From Gnetum montanum (taxonomy: Eukaryota > Streptophyta > Gnetopsida > Gnetales > Gnetaceae), in assembly GCA_015680685.1 (NCBI GenBank), contig MNCI01019122.1, positions 117,664-181,663 on the forward strand: a stretch of 64,000 nt of DNA, given 5' to 3'. A program made the position numbers and the translations under genes. Shown in pieces: positions 47,396 to 59,960 of the stretch (positions are counted from its first letter, which is position 1; the number at the start of each line of letters is the position of its first letter). The notes below the pieces were generated by a model, which saw nothing but the letters and a program-made list of their open reading frames with translations, ran no database searches and was not told the origin of the DNA.

Positions 47396-48163
47396 ATGGC
47401 CCCGAAATGCGGACAACAAGAAGGTCCTGCTCAAGGTGCGATCAAATGACCTGGGAGAGGTGAAGGACACGCTCCTACCAAACAACATGCAGAGTAGGAG
47501 GAACAATCATTTAGTATCTACCAAGAAGACCCTCCTACTATACAATCAAGGTAGGCGGAAGGAGGAGCTGTTGCAGCGTCTGAATAGGGACGATATCTCA
47601 CACTGACCTAGGATTGTGTTCAAACCATCCATGAAAGGTCCATATTATCTGTAGTGATCATGGAATTAAACTTTGGACCTTTCGCAGAATTTGCTTCGGA
47701 GGCTATTAGGGATCACCTCAAAGGGTCCCCATTATGGCCTACCCTCTCTGAAAGCGGTGCCTGGTACTTAAGGGAAATGTACCAATTTTAGCACAATAAA
47801 GAAGAAGGCACCACGGTTAACAATTGTGGTGTAACTGTTGATTTCTTTGTTCAAACCATTTTGGAAGTATTAAACCTTCTGAATACAAGGCGAAAGGTTG
47901 CTCAGAACCAGCTGGACACTTTCAAAATCGAGCAACTTAATAAACTGTTGACAGAGAAGAAAAGGGTGGTGGAAGAAAAAGAGAAGGTTGACTAGGATGC
48001 CTCTATGGCACAAGTGCAAACTTACACATATGCCAAGGCACTCAAGGCCTTACAAGAGGAGAAACTCTAGGCCATACTTCGACGCCATCAAATTCCAAGA
48101 CTTGGAGTGCAAGAAAAGGGAAAGACACCGATGGAGGAGCTACCGCCACCAGGAACTACATGA
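47396..48163 (+). pseudogene. Late ORF of element C (env-position ORF)
   Basis: The ATG lies immediately after the acceptor gtgtgattgcag. The frame runs about 255 codons: MAPKCGQQEGPAQGA, then NFGPFAEFASEAIRDHLKG, WYLREMYQF, a probable coiled coil (NTRRKVAQNQLDTFKIEQLN, EKKRVVEEKEKV), and KGKTPMEELPPPGTT at the end. Several stops interrupt it. It matches element D at both ends, but D lacks the middle. Its place after gag and a spacer and before the PPT is that of the extra ORF of Athila-type elements. No transmembrane segment is seen. Confidence 0.6.
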
Positions 48164-48346
48164 GTTCCATCCAATTTTGTAATCATAGAATTTTCTTTTG
48201 TGTTGTGTCTCAATTTTGTTCTAACTCCACACTGCGACATGAATCCATTCTAGCTAATCAATAATCCCATACCTATCCACTATGTAATCAATGGAGCTTG
48301 TTCTCACTTTAACTCGAGGACGAGTTTTCATTCAGTCGTGGGGGTA

Positions 48347-49234
48347 TGATGAGTCATGAATTTGCTGACAGCCGCAATAACACATCCATGATAATGCACC
48401 CACGATATCGCATCTCCGATTTCACAACCGATGCGATATCGCGTACACAATATCGCATCCTTCCTTGTGATATCGCGTACGTGATATCGCAGCCCACTGC
48501 CAGTTCTATAAATAAGAGGTGGCTCTCCAATGTTTCTCTATCCAGATTTAGTCCCTTAGCGAAACTCTGGCAGTTTTATCCCTCCAAAGATAGAATTATT
48601 TTCCAGTGTATGCCTGCAGTGTGGTGAATGTAATTGTACGACATCCTTATTTGAGTGTGACATACTTGGACACACACATGACCGGAAATAAAGATCAAGA
48701 TTACTTCATCATTGCAGCATTCACTTAGTTTAATTATTTAATTAATTATTATTTACTGCTTTCCTAGTTAATCTCTCTCACCCTTATCTCATGTTAAAAT
48801 GCAGAATGAGTACGACTTGATTATGAGCATTTAAGTGTGACTACTTGGTAACCCAGTAGCGTACCTAGGATCTGCGCTTGGTAATCCTAGTGGTAGTCGT
48901 GCACGAAGTCCAAGATGTGTACGGATAATCAGGGAACGGATGCTCATCGCACTTAGGCTAGTTAGACTCTTTTACCCTTTCTCTCTTAGCTTAGATAATA
49001 TTACTTTCCATTACCTTCAGGAGTAGCATTAGATTAGAAACCCATCATACACCTCACTCTGGACTAAACCATACGTGACAAAGATAATACTAGTCTAGGT
49101 GGGAAGATAACAAACTGCGACCTAAGGTTAACTGTCTAGATGCCACAACTAGTCCGTCTGCGGAGTTCTACCGGATCACGCGTGTAACGCTCATATTCAT
49201 ATGGTTGAGTATAGGGGTACCTCGCCACTCATCA
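48347..49234 (+). repeat. 3' LTR of element C
   Basis: 888 bp, TGATGAGT...ACTCATCA. U3 GCGATATCGC cluster at about 48400-48492, TATA box ctataaataagagg at about 48505-48518. Confidence 0.95.
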
Positions 49235-51529
49235 CATGACATCCTATTCAATACATTTACAATGTTCAATAATTACAGTTTAGCTTCTACTCTATCTAGT
49301 TTGTACATTCCTTTCAGTCCCCATTCTGGCAGCATTGGCCTCAAGTTTACTTATGCAGTAGTTATGCAGAAGTAAAATTTAGTATTAAGATAAAAAAAAA
49401 TAACACACTATGAATAAGAAAACAAAAGAAAATTAATGCACTGCTGGTATTACCTCTTCCCATGAGAATATTATCCATTAATAATAGGGGATGATATTAC
49501 TACAGACTGCATGTTTTTTCTTGAATATTAAAATTTTGTTGCAGCTTTCTCCTCTAAAAGAAGAAAATATTTCCAATAAAAGCTTTAGCGTAACTGCAGC
49601 TTCCCTGCTATCTAAAAACAATCAAGTTAAATCTTTAATCAATGTGTCATTCTACTAAATAAACAAACCCCAAGCCTTCTTAAGATACAACATCATAACT
49701 CAAGTGTTGTCATCATTATATCCAATCTATTTGGATTGAAGTCACCTTATGATTAAAAAAAAAAAGTTTGTCAACCTTATGAAATCTTCACTCACTCCTC
49801 AAATTATTGTCCTAAAACAATTTTGTCTTGGGCTCAGCATTTGTTTTCAATATTTTTTAGTTTTGAATGATTTGCAGCCTACCTCCACATATGTTTACAT
49901 GACCAAGAATTGATGGATTCATATTCATATCATGCAACCCGGGTAAATAATGGAAAGAAAGGTTCATAATATGAAAATATGATAGAATTTTTCATAATTT
50001 ATCGATAGCATTTAAAATTTTAAAAATATAATTAAATTAAAATCATTTAAATCAAAATACACATACTACCAATTGAGATAATAACAGAAATAATAACAGA
50101 AGTACGGTGCTTCTCTAGAACTAAACTTTTTACTTAAGTCTACTAAGATGCCTTGGATCTATCCAACAAATCCAAGGCCTCACTACTAGGCTAACACCTT
50201 ATTATATTACTATATTATATGTTTTGTAGAGCACCGTTGATGAATTTTTCTGCAAATTCAACCATCAAAAAGATGTACCAACCAGTAAATTTTCTAGTTA
50301 GCAAAACTACAGACATCTACAATTTGCAATGCGTCATGTAAAGACTCATCATAGTTAAGTAATTAACACAGGTTAACCAGACTTGCTTCCTTTCTTTACA
50401 CTCAAAGAACAAAGGATCTTAAAATCAAAGAACAAAGGATCTTAAAATCAAACTACGTATAGGAGGATGATAAAAGTGAAACTGAAATTTTATAGACCGT
50501 TAAAATAACACACAATGAAACACAATGCAATGTTTCAGCACAGCAACCCTGGTTGTTTCAATGCAATGTTTCAGCACAGCAACCCGGGTGTATTCTGCAA
50601 AGACTATTATTCACCTGGCTTTTTAGTAACCTGCAAGTGACACATCTCCTAGACGTGATTTTGGTACGTACCGAATCTTAAATCTTTAGTTTAAGAATAA
50701 AACGGTATCGCTAGGGGATTTTCCTCACCGTTGAAGATTTATAAAGCCAACATACGGATTCTTGCAACAATGTTGTAATCGACGGACAATGCACGGCCAT
50801 TATTCAAGAAAATACGTGAGATTTCGCTGTTCTACGCAATAGTCTAGAGACTTATGACCTTCTAGAGGAATTCAATTGGTTTCTTGATCTTCTTAAAGAG
50901 TTGAATGTCCTTGACAGAAGGCTAACTTTCCTGCTGACAGACTATCATTACCGAACAGCCGGAATAGTTTTCAACGGTAATTCACGGACAATGGCAAATA
51001 AATTCGGCTCCTAGGGACAGTCCATGGATGATGCAAGGCTTAACGTCTTCCTGTAATTGTGTTCACTTCTTTTGAGCACTGTTCATAAAATTTCCTGAAA
51101 TTTTGCTTGATAAGTATTGAGGGGTCTCCGCAATTTTCCTGAAATTTTACTTAATAAGTAGGAATAGTTTTCAAGGGTAATTCACGGCAAATAAATTCGA
51201 ATCCTAGGGACCGTCCATGGATGATGGAAAGCTTAACTTCTTCCCGTAATTGTGTTCACTTCTTCTGAGACAGATAAACAAATTTGGCTTGCGTATGTTC
51301 ATCAAATTTCCTGAAATTTTGCTTGATAAGTATTGAGGCTCTCAGCAATGTTATGTCTCGGGGGGTGTCCGTTAAAATGGTTTATTTATTCTTTAATGTA
51401 AAAGTTATTTTTACAGAGGAAACATAACAATGTGTATGATTACAAGGTTTAAATCTAAAATAAAATTATTTTGCTAATGAAAGGTGATGACATATTAAAA
51501 CCTAAACTTGATTATATGCACCATCGAGT

Positions 51530-51600
51530 CATGAATTAAGCTTACTGGTTAGACTCTTGATTTGCTAGCTCAAGTCATATGACCAACACTAAAATTTGGT
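51530..51600 (+). repeat. Candidate tRNA-derived SINE head 1
   Basis: taagcttactggttagactc resembles a pol III A box (TRGCNNAGYNGG with changes) and a weaker B-box-like region follows about 30 bases on. Only a fragment; the rest of a SINE and its tail are not clear. Confidence 0.35.
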
Positions 51601-51671
51601 TGAACATGATAGCGTGTTTAGATTAGAATACCTATTGAAATTGAACCTATGAATAAAGAAATAAAGCAATG

Positions 51672-51730
51672 AAGTGTTAGCCTAATGGCAAAAGTTCCAA
51701 GGTATAGGTTCAATTTTGGTTGGCAATGTA
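51672..51730 (+). repeat. Candidate tRNA-derived SINE head 2
   Basis: tgttagcctaatggcaaaag (A-box-like) is followed about 30 bases later by ataggttcaattttgg (B-box-like, GGTTCRA core intact). Spacing suits a tRNA-like promoter, as in plant SINEs. Confidence 0.45.
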
Positions 51731-52011
51731 AAGTTAAAATGTCTTAATTTGACATCTATTTAGCTTAAAATTTTGCTAAAGTTAAAATGTCTTAATTTTG
51801 GTTCATGACATCTATTTAGCTTAAAATTTGAGTTAGTTTTTATATTAGGATCATAATTATTTACTTCCAATGATAAAGGCCACGTAAATAGTAACTCTTT
51901 CAAAAAAGTTCATCATATTTTCCATGGAAAAGCCAAAGGTTCAATTCTTATTTATTTCCAATGATAAAGGCCATCTAAATAATAATTCTTTCAAAAAAGT
52001 TCACTGCTTAA

Positions 52012-52892
52012 TGATGAGTGGCGAGGTACCCCTACACTCAACCATACGAAACAAGTGTAGCACGCGCGATCCGGTCGAACTCCGCAGACTAAATGCCTAA
52101 ATGCCCCATGGAACACTTGGGGTTAATCGTTCGTTGTCTTCCCAGACTTACTTCTTGTTGTCACGGTGTATGGTTAAGTAAGTCCGAGCTATATGATTTT
52201 TTTGGTATTTTTCGGTTTATCTCCTATGCTAAACGGTGAAGGGTTAAGAAACTAAAGCTAACTCTAACTACAGCACTAAGTCCTAGCATCAGCATCCGTT
52301 CCCACTTGCCAATTACCACACGTAACGCACATGCTTGAAGCGGTCGTACCGAGGCACTTAACTAACCTAAAGTGTGACAAACAGCCGATTCCTTGACTAG
52401 CCGTACACATCTGTAAATGCTCGTAATCAAGTCGTACTTGTCTCACGTTCTAGGAGGAAAGGGTGAGAGAAACTAATCGCGATGAGCAACGAATTCCTTG
52501 GCTAGTCGTACATGTTCGTCAACGCTCGTAACCAAGTCGTACTCATGCCGCGTTACTAGGAAAGCAGTAAATAACATTAATTAAACCTATCCATGCACTG
52601 CAAGGTTTATCCACAAAGCTTGTCTTTATTGCCGTACACAACTTGCGTTCAGGTACAAAGCTGCTCGAATAAAGAACCGTTCACTTGGGGCACTCCTACT
52701 GCGGGCACATGGGAAATATTCTATCTCTGGGGTGATCAATCCGCCAGAGCTTCGCTACTTTACGCCTAGGATGAAAAATGAGGGGAGTGCCGCCTCTTAT
52801 TTATAGATATGGCGGCAGACGGTGATATCGCGTACGCGATATCGCAGGGAAGGACGCCATATCGCAGCTTGTGCAATCCGCGTCTCATCACT
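52012..52892 (-). repeat. Solo LTR F (C-family), minus orientation
   Basis: 881 bp, TGATGAGT...CTCATCA, flanked by TSD CTTAA (52007-52011 and 52893-52897). In minus orientation a GCGATATCGC cluster (about 52820-52867) precedes a TATA box (ctataaataagag, about 52792-52806). No interior, so it arose by LTR-LTR recombination. It lies within a 92-bp tandem repeat and ends 512 bases before the mL53 start codon, pointing away from it. Confidence 0.93.
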
Positions 52893-53138
52893 TAACATAG
52901 CATTATAACCATAATTATTTAATTTTCATAGCAAAGCCAAAGATTGAATTCTTTCAACTTTTTAAGTTCAGATCTTAACCTTACCGTCGTGATAAGAGCC
53001 CTTGGCTTAAAAAACGAGGTCACAAGCCCAATTCTAGTGAATACACTGCTATGTAAAAGAATTTGGATTTTTAAAGAAAATCATTTAGAATTCAATTTTT
53101 TGGATATCTCCCGTCCAGATTTTTATTTATTAATTGAC

Positions 53139-53404
53139 TCATGATAACCGCTGCATATTTTTAGTTTTTTCTCGCTGCTTGTGTCTCTCTTGCCAGAGAA
53201 ACTGAACTTGAGCATAGGCAGAAACGAGTTCAAGGTAACAGTCATTGTTGCAAACACCTGCCGTTGCGGTTTTTCGATCGTTGTTAGAAACGGCATAGCG
53301 AAATTTGCTCGAGCATTGGCGGTGCAATTGCATTCGTATTTGCAGAGACGATCAGGGAAGTTCAGCACAGCAGCTGCTGCAGCAGCAGAAGAAGAAGAAG
53401 AAGG
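53139..53404 (+). promoter_or_regulatory. Promoter/5' leader region of the mL53 gene
   Basis: A rise in GC content and an AG-rich run (cagcagcagaagaagaagaa) end directly at the ATG. No clear TATA box; ttatttatta near 53124 is a weak candidate. A purine-rich leader is common for plant housekeeping genes. Confidence 0.4.
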
Positions 53405-53761
53405 ATGCTGAAATTTCTGTCCAAAGTGCGGATTGAGTTCAATCCGCTGGATCCGAAGGCGGCGTCGGCGTTGGAGTTCATGGCGCAGTGTAACTCGGTG
53501 AAGGCCAAAGATTCAAACCCTAACTGCCAAATCAGTGTGAAGCGGCGCACCGACGATCATCATCCGCAGGTGGCAATCACTTTTTCCAACGGCCACGAGG
53601 AGCTCATCGACGGCTCTAACGTCCACGCCCAGGACATCCGCAACTTCATCCTTGACAAATCGCAGATGCTGGAGACCGAGCAGATGTTCAAGGACAATGA
53701 GCAGCCTTGGCCCGTTATTATCCCCGAAGAAGAGCTCAAATCCACCGCCAAGCTTCCTAAG
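53405..53761 (+). CDS. Mitochondrial ribosomal protein mL53 (MRPL53), exon 1
   Basis: A 119-codon exon beginning MLKFLSKVRIEFNPLDP. It matches the mL53/MRPL53 family: a short basic start, the KVRIEFNPLD strand, the FMAQCNSVKAKDSNPNCQI stretch, a variable loop with RRTDDH, QVAITFSNGHEELIDG and AQDIRNFIL; the plant tail QPWPVIIPEEEL follows. mL53 is a thioredoxin-like-fold protein of the large mitoribosomal subunit, nuclear-encoded and imported. The frame ends at CCTAAG followed by gtgcca; reading on, it would add only PISAL and stop. I take AAG/GT as a phase-0 donor with a short basic C-terminal exon downstream, not located here. No frame damage. Codon use is GC-richer than the surrounding DNA, as expected for a living gene. 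Confidence 0.9.
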
Positions 53762-56700
53762 GTGCCAATTTCTGCTCTCTGAATTCAACAAACTTCTTTC
53801 TTTGTTTTTTCTTTTCATTATTCACGGAAAATCTTCCAAAAGTTTGATCTTTTCTATCTGCGTGAATACGTACTAGTTCATTCATTGCTTTTGCACGGCA
53901 TTCTACGGCTTAGATTTCCGAGCTGTAATTTTTTGGAAATTTGCAAATGGAAAATCTAGTTAATTAGATAGTGTTCTTCATTTTTTATGTTGAATTGCCG
54001 CATGCCTTTTCGAAGTTTTTATTTGACATGTTATTGCTTGGTATTGGTGAATGCAATCTACCAGCAGCAGCAGTTGTGTGATGGATGACCTTGCTATTTG
54101 ATGAAAAATACCTACTCCGATTGGTCTTTCTGCTGCGTAGCCAGCCATTTGCCATTTGATGTATGCTGCATCATATTGTATTTTGGTAGGTAAACTTAGC
54201 CATATAGTTTAGGTTGCAAAATCACGGCTAAATATTTCTCTGTTATGATCAATGCGTTTTTTGTTTTTTTGTTTTTTTTTAATTTCACGGTTCGGTGGCT
54301 ATTGTTGCATTTGTGTGATTTAATGTTTTGAACTTTGTGATGCGTTACCTGCATAATTTCTTAATTTTTTCAAGTAAATGAATAATTTTCTTAGGAGTGT
54401 GGGAGAGCTGTTATGATTTCAAATATTTTACTTTGTGATTTTAGAGGTCATTGAGAGTGTACATATACCTTGATTGGACACTTGGAATGGCACTACTGTG
54501 GTGAAGCATCATTTAGCACCAGTCTTGAGTTCAAAATCAGCTAGACAACCTAGAGTAGACCCAAGATGGACTCTGCCTCAATAGTCACAACCCTTGCATG
54601 TACAGCATAAGCGAACGTCACCCATTAGTCCATGGGTTAGGAGTGTATCAAGTACGCCATATGAAATTATATAAGTGACATGACCAACATGACATACACA
54701 AGCATGACCACAACAAGCACACACAACTACAAGAAACACCATTCTCCTAGAAGAGCTAAGATATTCTACTCTAATGTATTTAGTCTTAAGCCTTGCTCTC
54801 AAAGAAAAGGGTGGTGGCCCAAGCATCAAAGCCAAAGCTCCTCTGCAAGCCTACATATCCTTATGATGAATTACACAAAGGAATCAAGGCCAGTGTAGTT
54901 CTTTAGTGATGGTTGTGATAGCATGGAACCTGTGAGGATCTCCACACTCCTTTGGTCCCCATTTTGGAGGGAACCAGCCTTTGATCCACAAACAAAGTAT
55001 GCTTTCCTACAACACCTAAGGCCGACACTATTTTTTTCTGGTCCCAGGGAAAATTGTATCTTTGGCATCCTGCTTTAGGGACAAAGAAACCTTGCTTTCT
55101 GCCGGGTTAACAATTTCTTGGAAAAAGAAATTTGCATCATATTTTCACTTTGGAAACCCAATGAATGGGCACTGTAAATGATGTAATCCAGAAAATCTTT
55201 AAAGAAAATGGTTTCTATAACTTTGAGGACTCATAGGTGCCTGCTTGACATCATGAGAAGCCTTAATTTACAGATTCAATAATGAGGATGGATTGAATGA
55301 CTCAGATATCACGATTGTTAAAGAAGGCTGCCAAAGGTAGAAGAGAGTATATGGTTTTAGTTCTTCTGTGCAAAACTACAAATGAACTATCCATTAGAAA
55401 CATGAGGAAGATTGCAATTTGTAGATTCTTTGCATTTTTACATACTAGACTAGTTATAATTAGTTTGGAAGAAATGAAGGTTTTGGTTTGAAAATTAATG
55501 GTTTTAGTTTAGCTTTTTGATTAAATTAATAAATTGTGTCTTTGAACAGCTTTTGAAATTTTTCATCACTGTCATCAAACAATAACGGAAATTGCTGTTA
55601 AGATTGTGCTTGATTTCTAAAAATTCTCTTTGGCTTTTGGTACTATTTATACTGATGAGTTTGCTCCTTTTTAAATGTTGGTTTTTAATCAAGGAAATAA
55701 CTAGGAATTGTAAAATATCTTTGACCCATGAGAGTCTGAAAAGAAGTTACCGGAACTACTGTTTTCTTGGTGCAAGAAACTAAAGAAAGACAATATATAT
55801 GAAAAGTTGTATAGTGACCTTCCTGTTGTCCATTGTGATCCAAGAGACCAAATCTGTTAAATACCTTTAATTTCTTGTACGTGACTTTGTGCAACCAATC
55901 GTCAATGTGGATTCTTATATATTTTTTCATCATCTCTCACTGTTTGGAATTATTGATCTAGTCTTTGTTTTCTAGTCTATTGCATGTTCTGTTAGGGGTT
56001 CATAGCCACATGTTATTCACTTGTTTGCATATTAATCATTTTGGATGCTAGCTTGAGACATCTTCTTATTGAGGACTGTCTTTGATTTTGCAACCTTTCC
56101 TTTATTTAAATAGACAGAAACCCATCCAAAACCCAACATTTCCCATGCTTTAACTTGTTGAATAACTAATATTGATAAAAATTTCTGATCCAGTATTTCA
56201 GCTTCTGAGTTAGAAACATATCCATGGTGGGTCTTGTGTAGAGAGTACTTTTCTTGAGAAAAATAATAAACATCTAAAACAGAGCCACGGTGGATCTTTT
56301 GAATAGAGTAATTTTCGAGAGGAAAAATATTAAACGTCCAAAACATGAATGCTAGCTCTCAAATCCACAGAACAATGGCTTCTTCGCCAGCATCTTTCTT
56401 TTTCTTTTTCTTGGTCTTGCAATCGATGGAATTTCAATTTTTACATTGGATATTTCTAATATCATTTTTAATTACCATTTCCATATTTATTTTTTAAATT
56501 TATTTTTAGATATATTTAAATCTTGTTCTGACATGAAACACTGCATAATTTTTTGTTTCTGATCATTCTTGGGATGTTGGTATTTGCAAAATCTTCTTCT
56601 CCAATTCAATCCATTTTTTTCTGATTTTCCCTTTTTGGATCCCATTAATCAGCGTGGTCCAATCTTTTTACAACTAATGTTCATGATACGGTTCAAGTTT

Positions 56701-58094
56701 ATTTGCGTCGGCAGCAATATGAGATAGCAGGTAGTTACCTTAGTTTGATATTTTATCTGCAAAGATTGAAATTTTTTTTAGTTGATTTAAATAAAGTTAG
56801 CCTTTGGATTTCTTGGATATTTTTCTCATAGTCGTGCGCAAGAAATAAGGTTGGTTCAGTTTCTCTGTTAGTCATCTAGTCATGCGCAAGAAATAAGGCT
56901 TGTTGGAGTTTTTCACTAAGATATTCGGTTGCTACTAATCTATAGATAATTTTGAGCTAAGCTTATTAATGGTAATTTTTAGTTTTCTGTCATTTTTACA
57001 TCCGCGGGTAAAAATGTTTTTCCATGTATTTTCAATGGCGTCAAAAGTATATTATAAGACTGATTCAGCAAAAAAAAAAAAAATGTCTTTTGTCGTTTCC
57101 TCTTAATTCCTTTTCTTACTTTTACTTCAACAGCCAAGGATAGCAAGATAACGAGAGTGGCGGATGTATGCTTCTCTGTCTTTATCGGCAAATTAAGAGA
57201 GTGAAATTGAAGGTTTTGTATTGTTCTACAATCACATGCTTTAATCTCACAGGAATACGCAGACATGATTAAAATATAGATGGGTCTTCAACTTTTGAAA
57301 GCCATACAGCACTTTTTTCTTTATTACGTTTGGATCTTTGACATTGGTAATGTGGTTGTTATTATGCTACTGCACATTGACAGCCCTTGGTTGTGTACCA
57401 AGTGAGTATTAGTATTCTTGTTCATAGATTGAAAATTTTGATTGGATCAGAAAATCATCACCAAGTTTTAGAAAAATTCATGATAGAACTACATCTACGA
57501 AAGTTGGCTGCTACTTTTTTCCAATTTTTTGGCTATTTAGAGTAAGAATTCAATTATAGAATTTTAATTCTCTAACCAGTCTAGAATTAGCAACAACCAG
57601 TGTGTTAAACTTTTAACAATCAATGTAAAAAATGTTGCTATACATGGGTTTATATAATGATTTGATTTTGAAATGGCTTATCTTTGTTAGCATGCTATTG
57701 CAGATTTCATAAAATATGTTTCTTAAGAATTTTGTAAATTCAAATTTAACCTTGTTGCTTTTGTGAGAGAATTTTGTTGTTTTTTTGTTTTTTACAAGTG
57801 TTCAAGGCATTGTTCTGTGCTAGTTACTTTTTGCTAAATTTTCATGTTGGTTGTATAGTTCCAGTTATAGTCACAATGTAAGTTTTATAACCCTTTAGTG
57901 TTAATGATTTATTTTGATCTAAATTATGGTAAATTGTTATGATGTTTGCAATTTAAAATTGTCAAAACAAAATTTGAAGCCTTAGATGATTATGCCTTTG
58001 AAGCTAAATTTTTGCCTTCTTGGATTTTGGCAAAAGAACAAATTAAATTATCCTATACTAATAAACCTTTTTTCTAAATAACTTAATTCTAATA
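53762..58094. other. Probable mL53 intron or downstream non-coding DNA
   Basis: T-rich on the plus strand, as in plant introns, with no recognised gene. A last exon of a few dozen bases could be hidden anywhere here. Local tandem duplications: about 64 bp at 56218-56346 (catggtgggtcttgtgtaga and copy) and about 55 bp at 56828-56905 (tgcgcaagaaataagg). Short open frames at 54578-54898 and 55297-55491 have no family motif. Confidence 0.45.
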
Positions 58095-58900
58095 TGAGCC
58101 ATTGTCATGGTCATGGACATGCCTATAAGTATGAGTTCATTGTCATGTTAAGGGTAATGTCTTTGCCAACTCTTAGCAAAGCTTTTGCAATTTGTTTTTG
58201 TGAACTTAAGAGTTAGTTGTGAATGTTTGTAGTGGTGAAGTACAATTGTACGACATCTTTATTCGAGTGGATTGTGTTTAAACATAATTCATGATCGGTA
58301 ATAAAGATTGAGATTGTTCTTCATCATTTTAGTATTTCACATAAAGTAGATTTACATTTTTATGTTTTTTACTTTTACCTTGTCATTTACATTTCTTAAG
58401 ACATTTACTATTTCATCATTATTTGTCAATATGGGTAGACGAAATACAATTGGGAAAGTGTAGTTGTTTGGTAATTCATTAGTAACTTTACTTGATTTGG
58501 TCAATGGTAAAGTTACTTGGTGATCCTACTAATAACTACATCAACCCAGGACATAGGGCAAACCAAGGTTAGATACTTATCATCATTGGGATAAAATGGT
58601 TTTACATTTTCATTGTTTTTAGGAATAGAGTTTATAATCATTCTCACTATATTTAGTATTCTCACTATAGTTTTACATTTTCATTGTTTTTAGTAATAGA
58701 GTTGAAATAATATCAACTAATTATATGCCTCACTAAGGGTTAAACTATACATTTTGCACTTTGTTAAGTGAGAAGACAATGATTGCAAACTTATCACCAA
58801 CTTATTAATACACTTACATTATTCATCTACGAGTTACAATCTAGTCACATGTGAATACTTGTGACTTGTATGGTTGAGTGTTGGGGTTCTCTACTACTTA
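58095..58900 (+). repeat. Decayed LTR related to the C family
   Basis: Aligns with the R/U5 part of the C-family LTR: acaattgtacgacatcttta near 58243, ataaagattgagatt, ttggtgatcctactaataac, and a terminal tatggttgagtgttggggtt. No GCGATATCGC cluster and no TSD recognised; boundaries approximate. Much older than the other copies. Confidence 0.7.
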
Positions 58901-59960
58901 TGTGTGGTCCTACAACATCTACATCATTTCTACCATTCATGCTTGAACTTAAAATTACAAAAAGATTCATGGTATTAAAGAAAGCTATGGTGACATGCCA
59001 ATATTTGTAGAAAAATTAAATTTACTAAAAAAAAAATGGTGACACATTATTGTCAGTATCAATTTTAATCTTTGAGTTAATAATATTAAGAAAAATTTAC
59101 ATTATGAACAATTTGTCTTGATTGATACTTCTTGCAGTAAAAGTGTAAGTATTTATAGAAAATTCTATTTTCTTTGATTTCTTCTTAGCATTAATTTGAA
59201 TTTTCATATTCTCAAGTTTAACATGTTTTCTCTTTTTTTTAGTATCTTTTTTTTTTAATAAGAAAATAACAAATATTAAACAAATATCTTTTACAATGAA
59301 AAAAGTTACAAAATTTAGGAAGATTATTATATGTAATTTATTGAATGTAAACTTTTTTACTTGCTTATAATATAATTTTTTCAAAATTGTCAAGAAGGTT
59401 TTAACTAAAAAGGTCTACAAGAATCAAATGGTGTGGAAATAGATTCCATATGCTTAATGGGACGAAGAAGACTTAGTTCTTTGAAAAAACAACGAAAGAT
59501 TAAATAGCTTTAGAAAACATAAAATTTTAGAATATTCTTTAGATTGGATATCAAAATCTAATGTTTAATTACAAATGATGAACATTGCATGCTTATGTAT
59601 AAATGATCTCGTATCTAGGGTATGTTATACCATCAAAACATCACATAATTTAACAAGTAAGGGAAAATGAGAATAGTACCTAACATGAATAACTACCTAT
59701 TGTGTTTTTACATCACATTATTTAATTACAAAGCGAAACTTTGATTACAAGATAGGTAACCCCAAATTTGAATGAACATATTATTAGGAAGAACAAAATC
59801 AAGTGGCTTATTTGGATCAATATCACTAAAATAAGGTATTACAAATTTCTATTAAAATTTGCATTATGAGAATTAATAAAAAATTTTTGCATCGATGTAA
59901 AAGTTAGAATTTTCTATATCAATAGAAGAAGCTGGAGGGAATTTAGAGTTCCCTATGGGG
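58901..59960. other. AT-rich non-coding DNA
   Basis: No gene or element recognised. A minus-strand open frame at 59097-59393 is poly-Lys/Phe low complexity and looks accidental. Confidence 0.5.

Larger units (their letters stand above)
42764..49234 (+). mobile_element. Element C: gag-only gypsy-type LTR retrotransposon
   Basis: Full-length plus-strand copy with TSD CATGA at 42759-42763 and 49235-49239. The 3' LTR is 48347-49234 with 8-base inverted ends TGATGAGT/ACTCATCA; the 5' LTR starts at 42764 and runs into a gap of Ns (43511-44376). Gag (to 45491), a conserved spacer and a late ORF follow, then the PPT (gtcgtgggggta, before 48347). No pol domain is visible outside the gap. The gap is too small to hold pol and its expected content is the LTR end plus the start of gag. 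Long stretches of the two LTRs are almost identical, so this is one of the younger insertions here. Confidence 0.93.
49235..52011. other. Non-coding DNA with several local duplications
   Basis: No gene recognised. Tandem duplications: 23 bp at about 50403-50450 (aaagaacaaaggatcttaaa); 34 bp at about 50525-50590 (gcaatgtttcagcacagcaa); about 200 bp at 50957-51165 and 51163-51350 (cggaatagttttcaa and ccatggatgatg markers); about 50 bp at 51733-51835 (gttaaaatgtcttaattt); and about 92 bp at 51850-52003 (ccaatgataaaggcca). tRNA-like SINE heads are listed separately. Confidence 0.6.

Noticed and set aside
53362-53818. Minus-strand frames across the mL53 exon
   Set aside because: They are shadows of the well-conserved plus-strand exon.
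59097-59393. 98-codon minus-strand frame
   Set aside because: Low-complexity Lys/Phe/Ile sequence from A/T runs.
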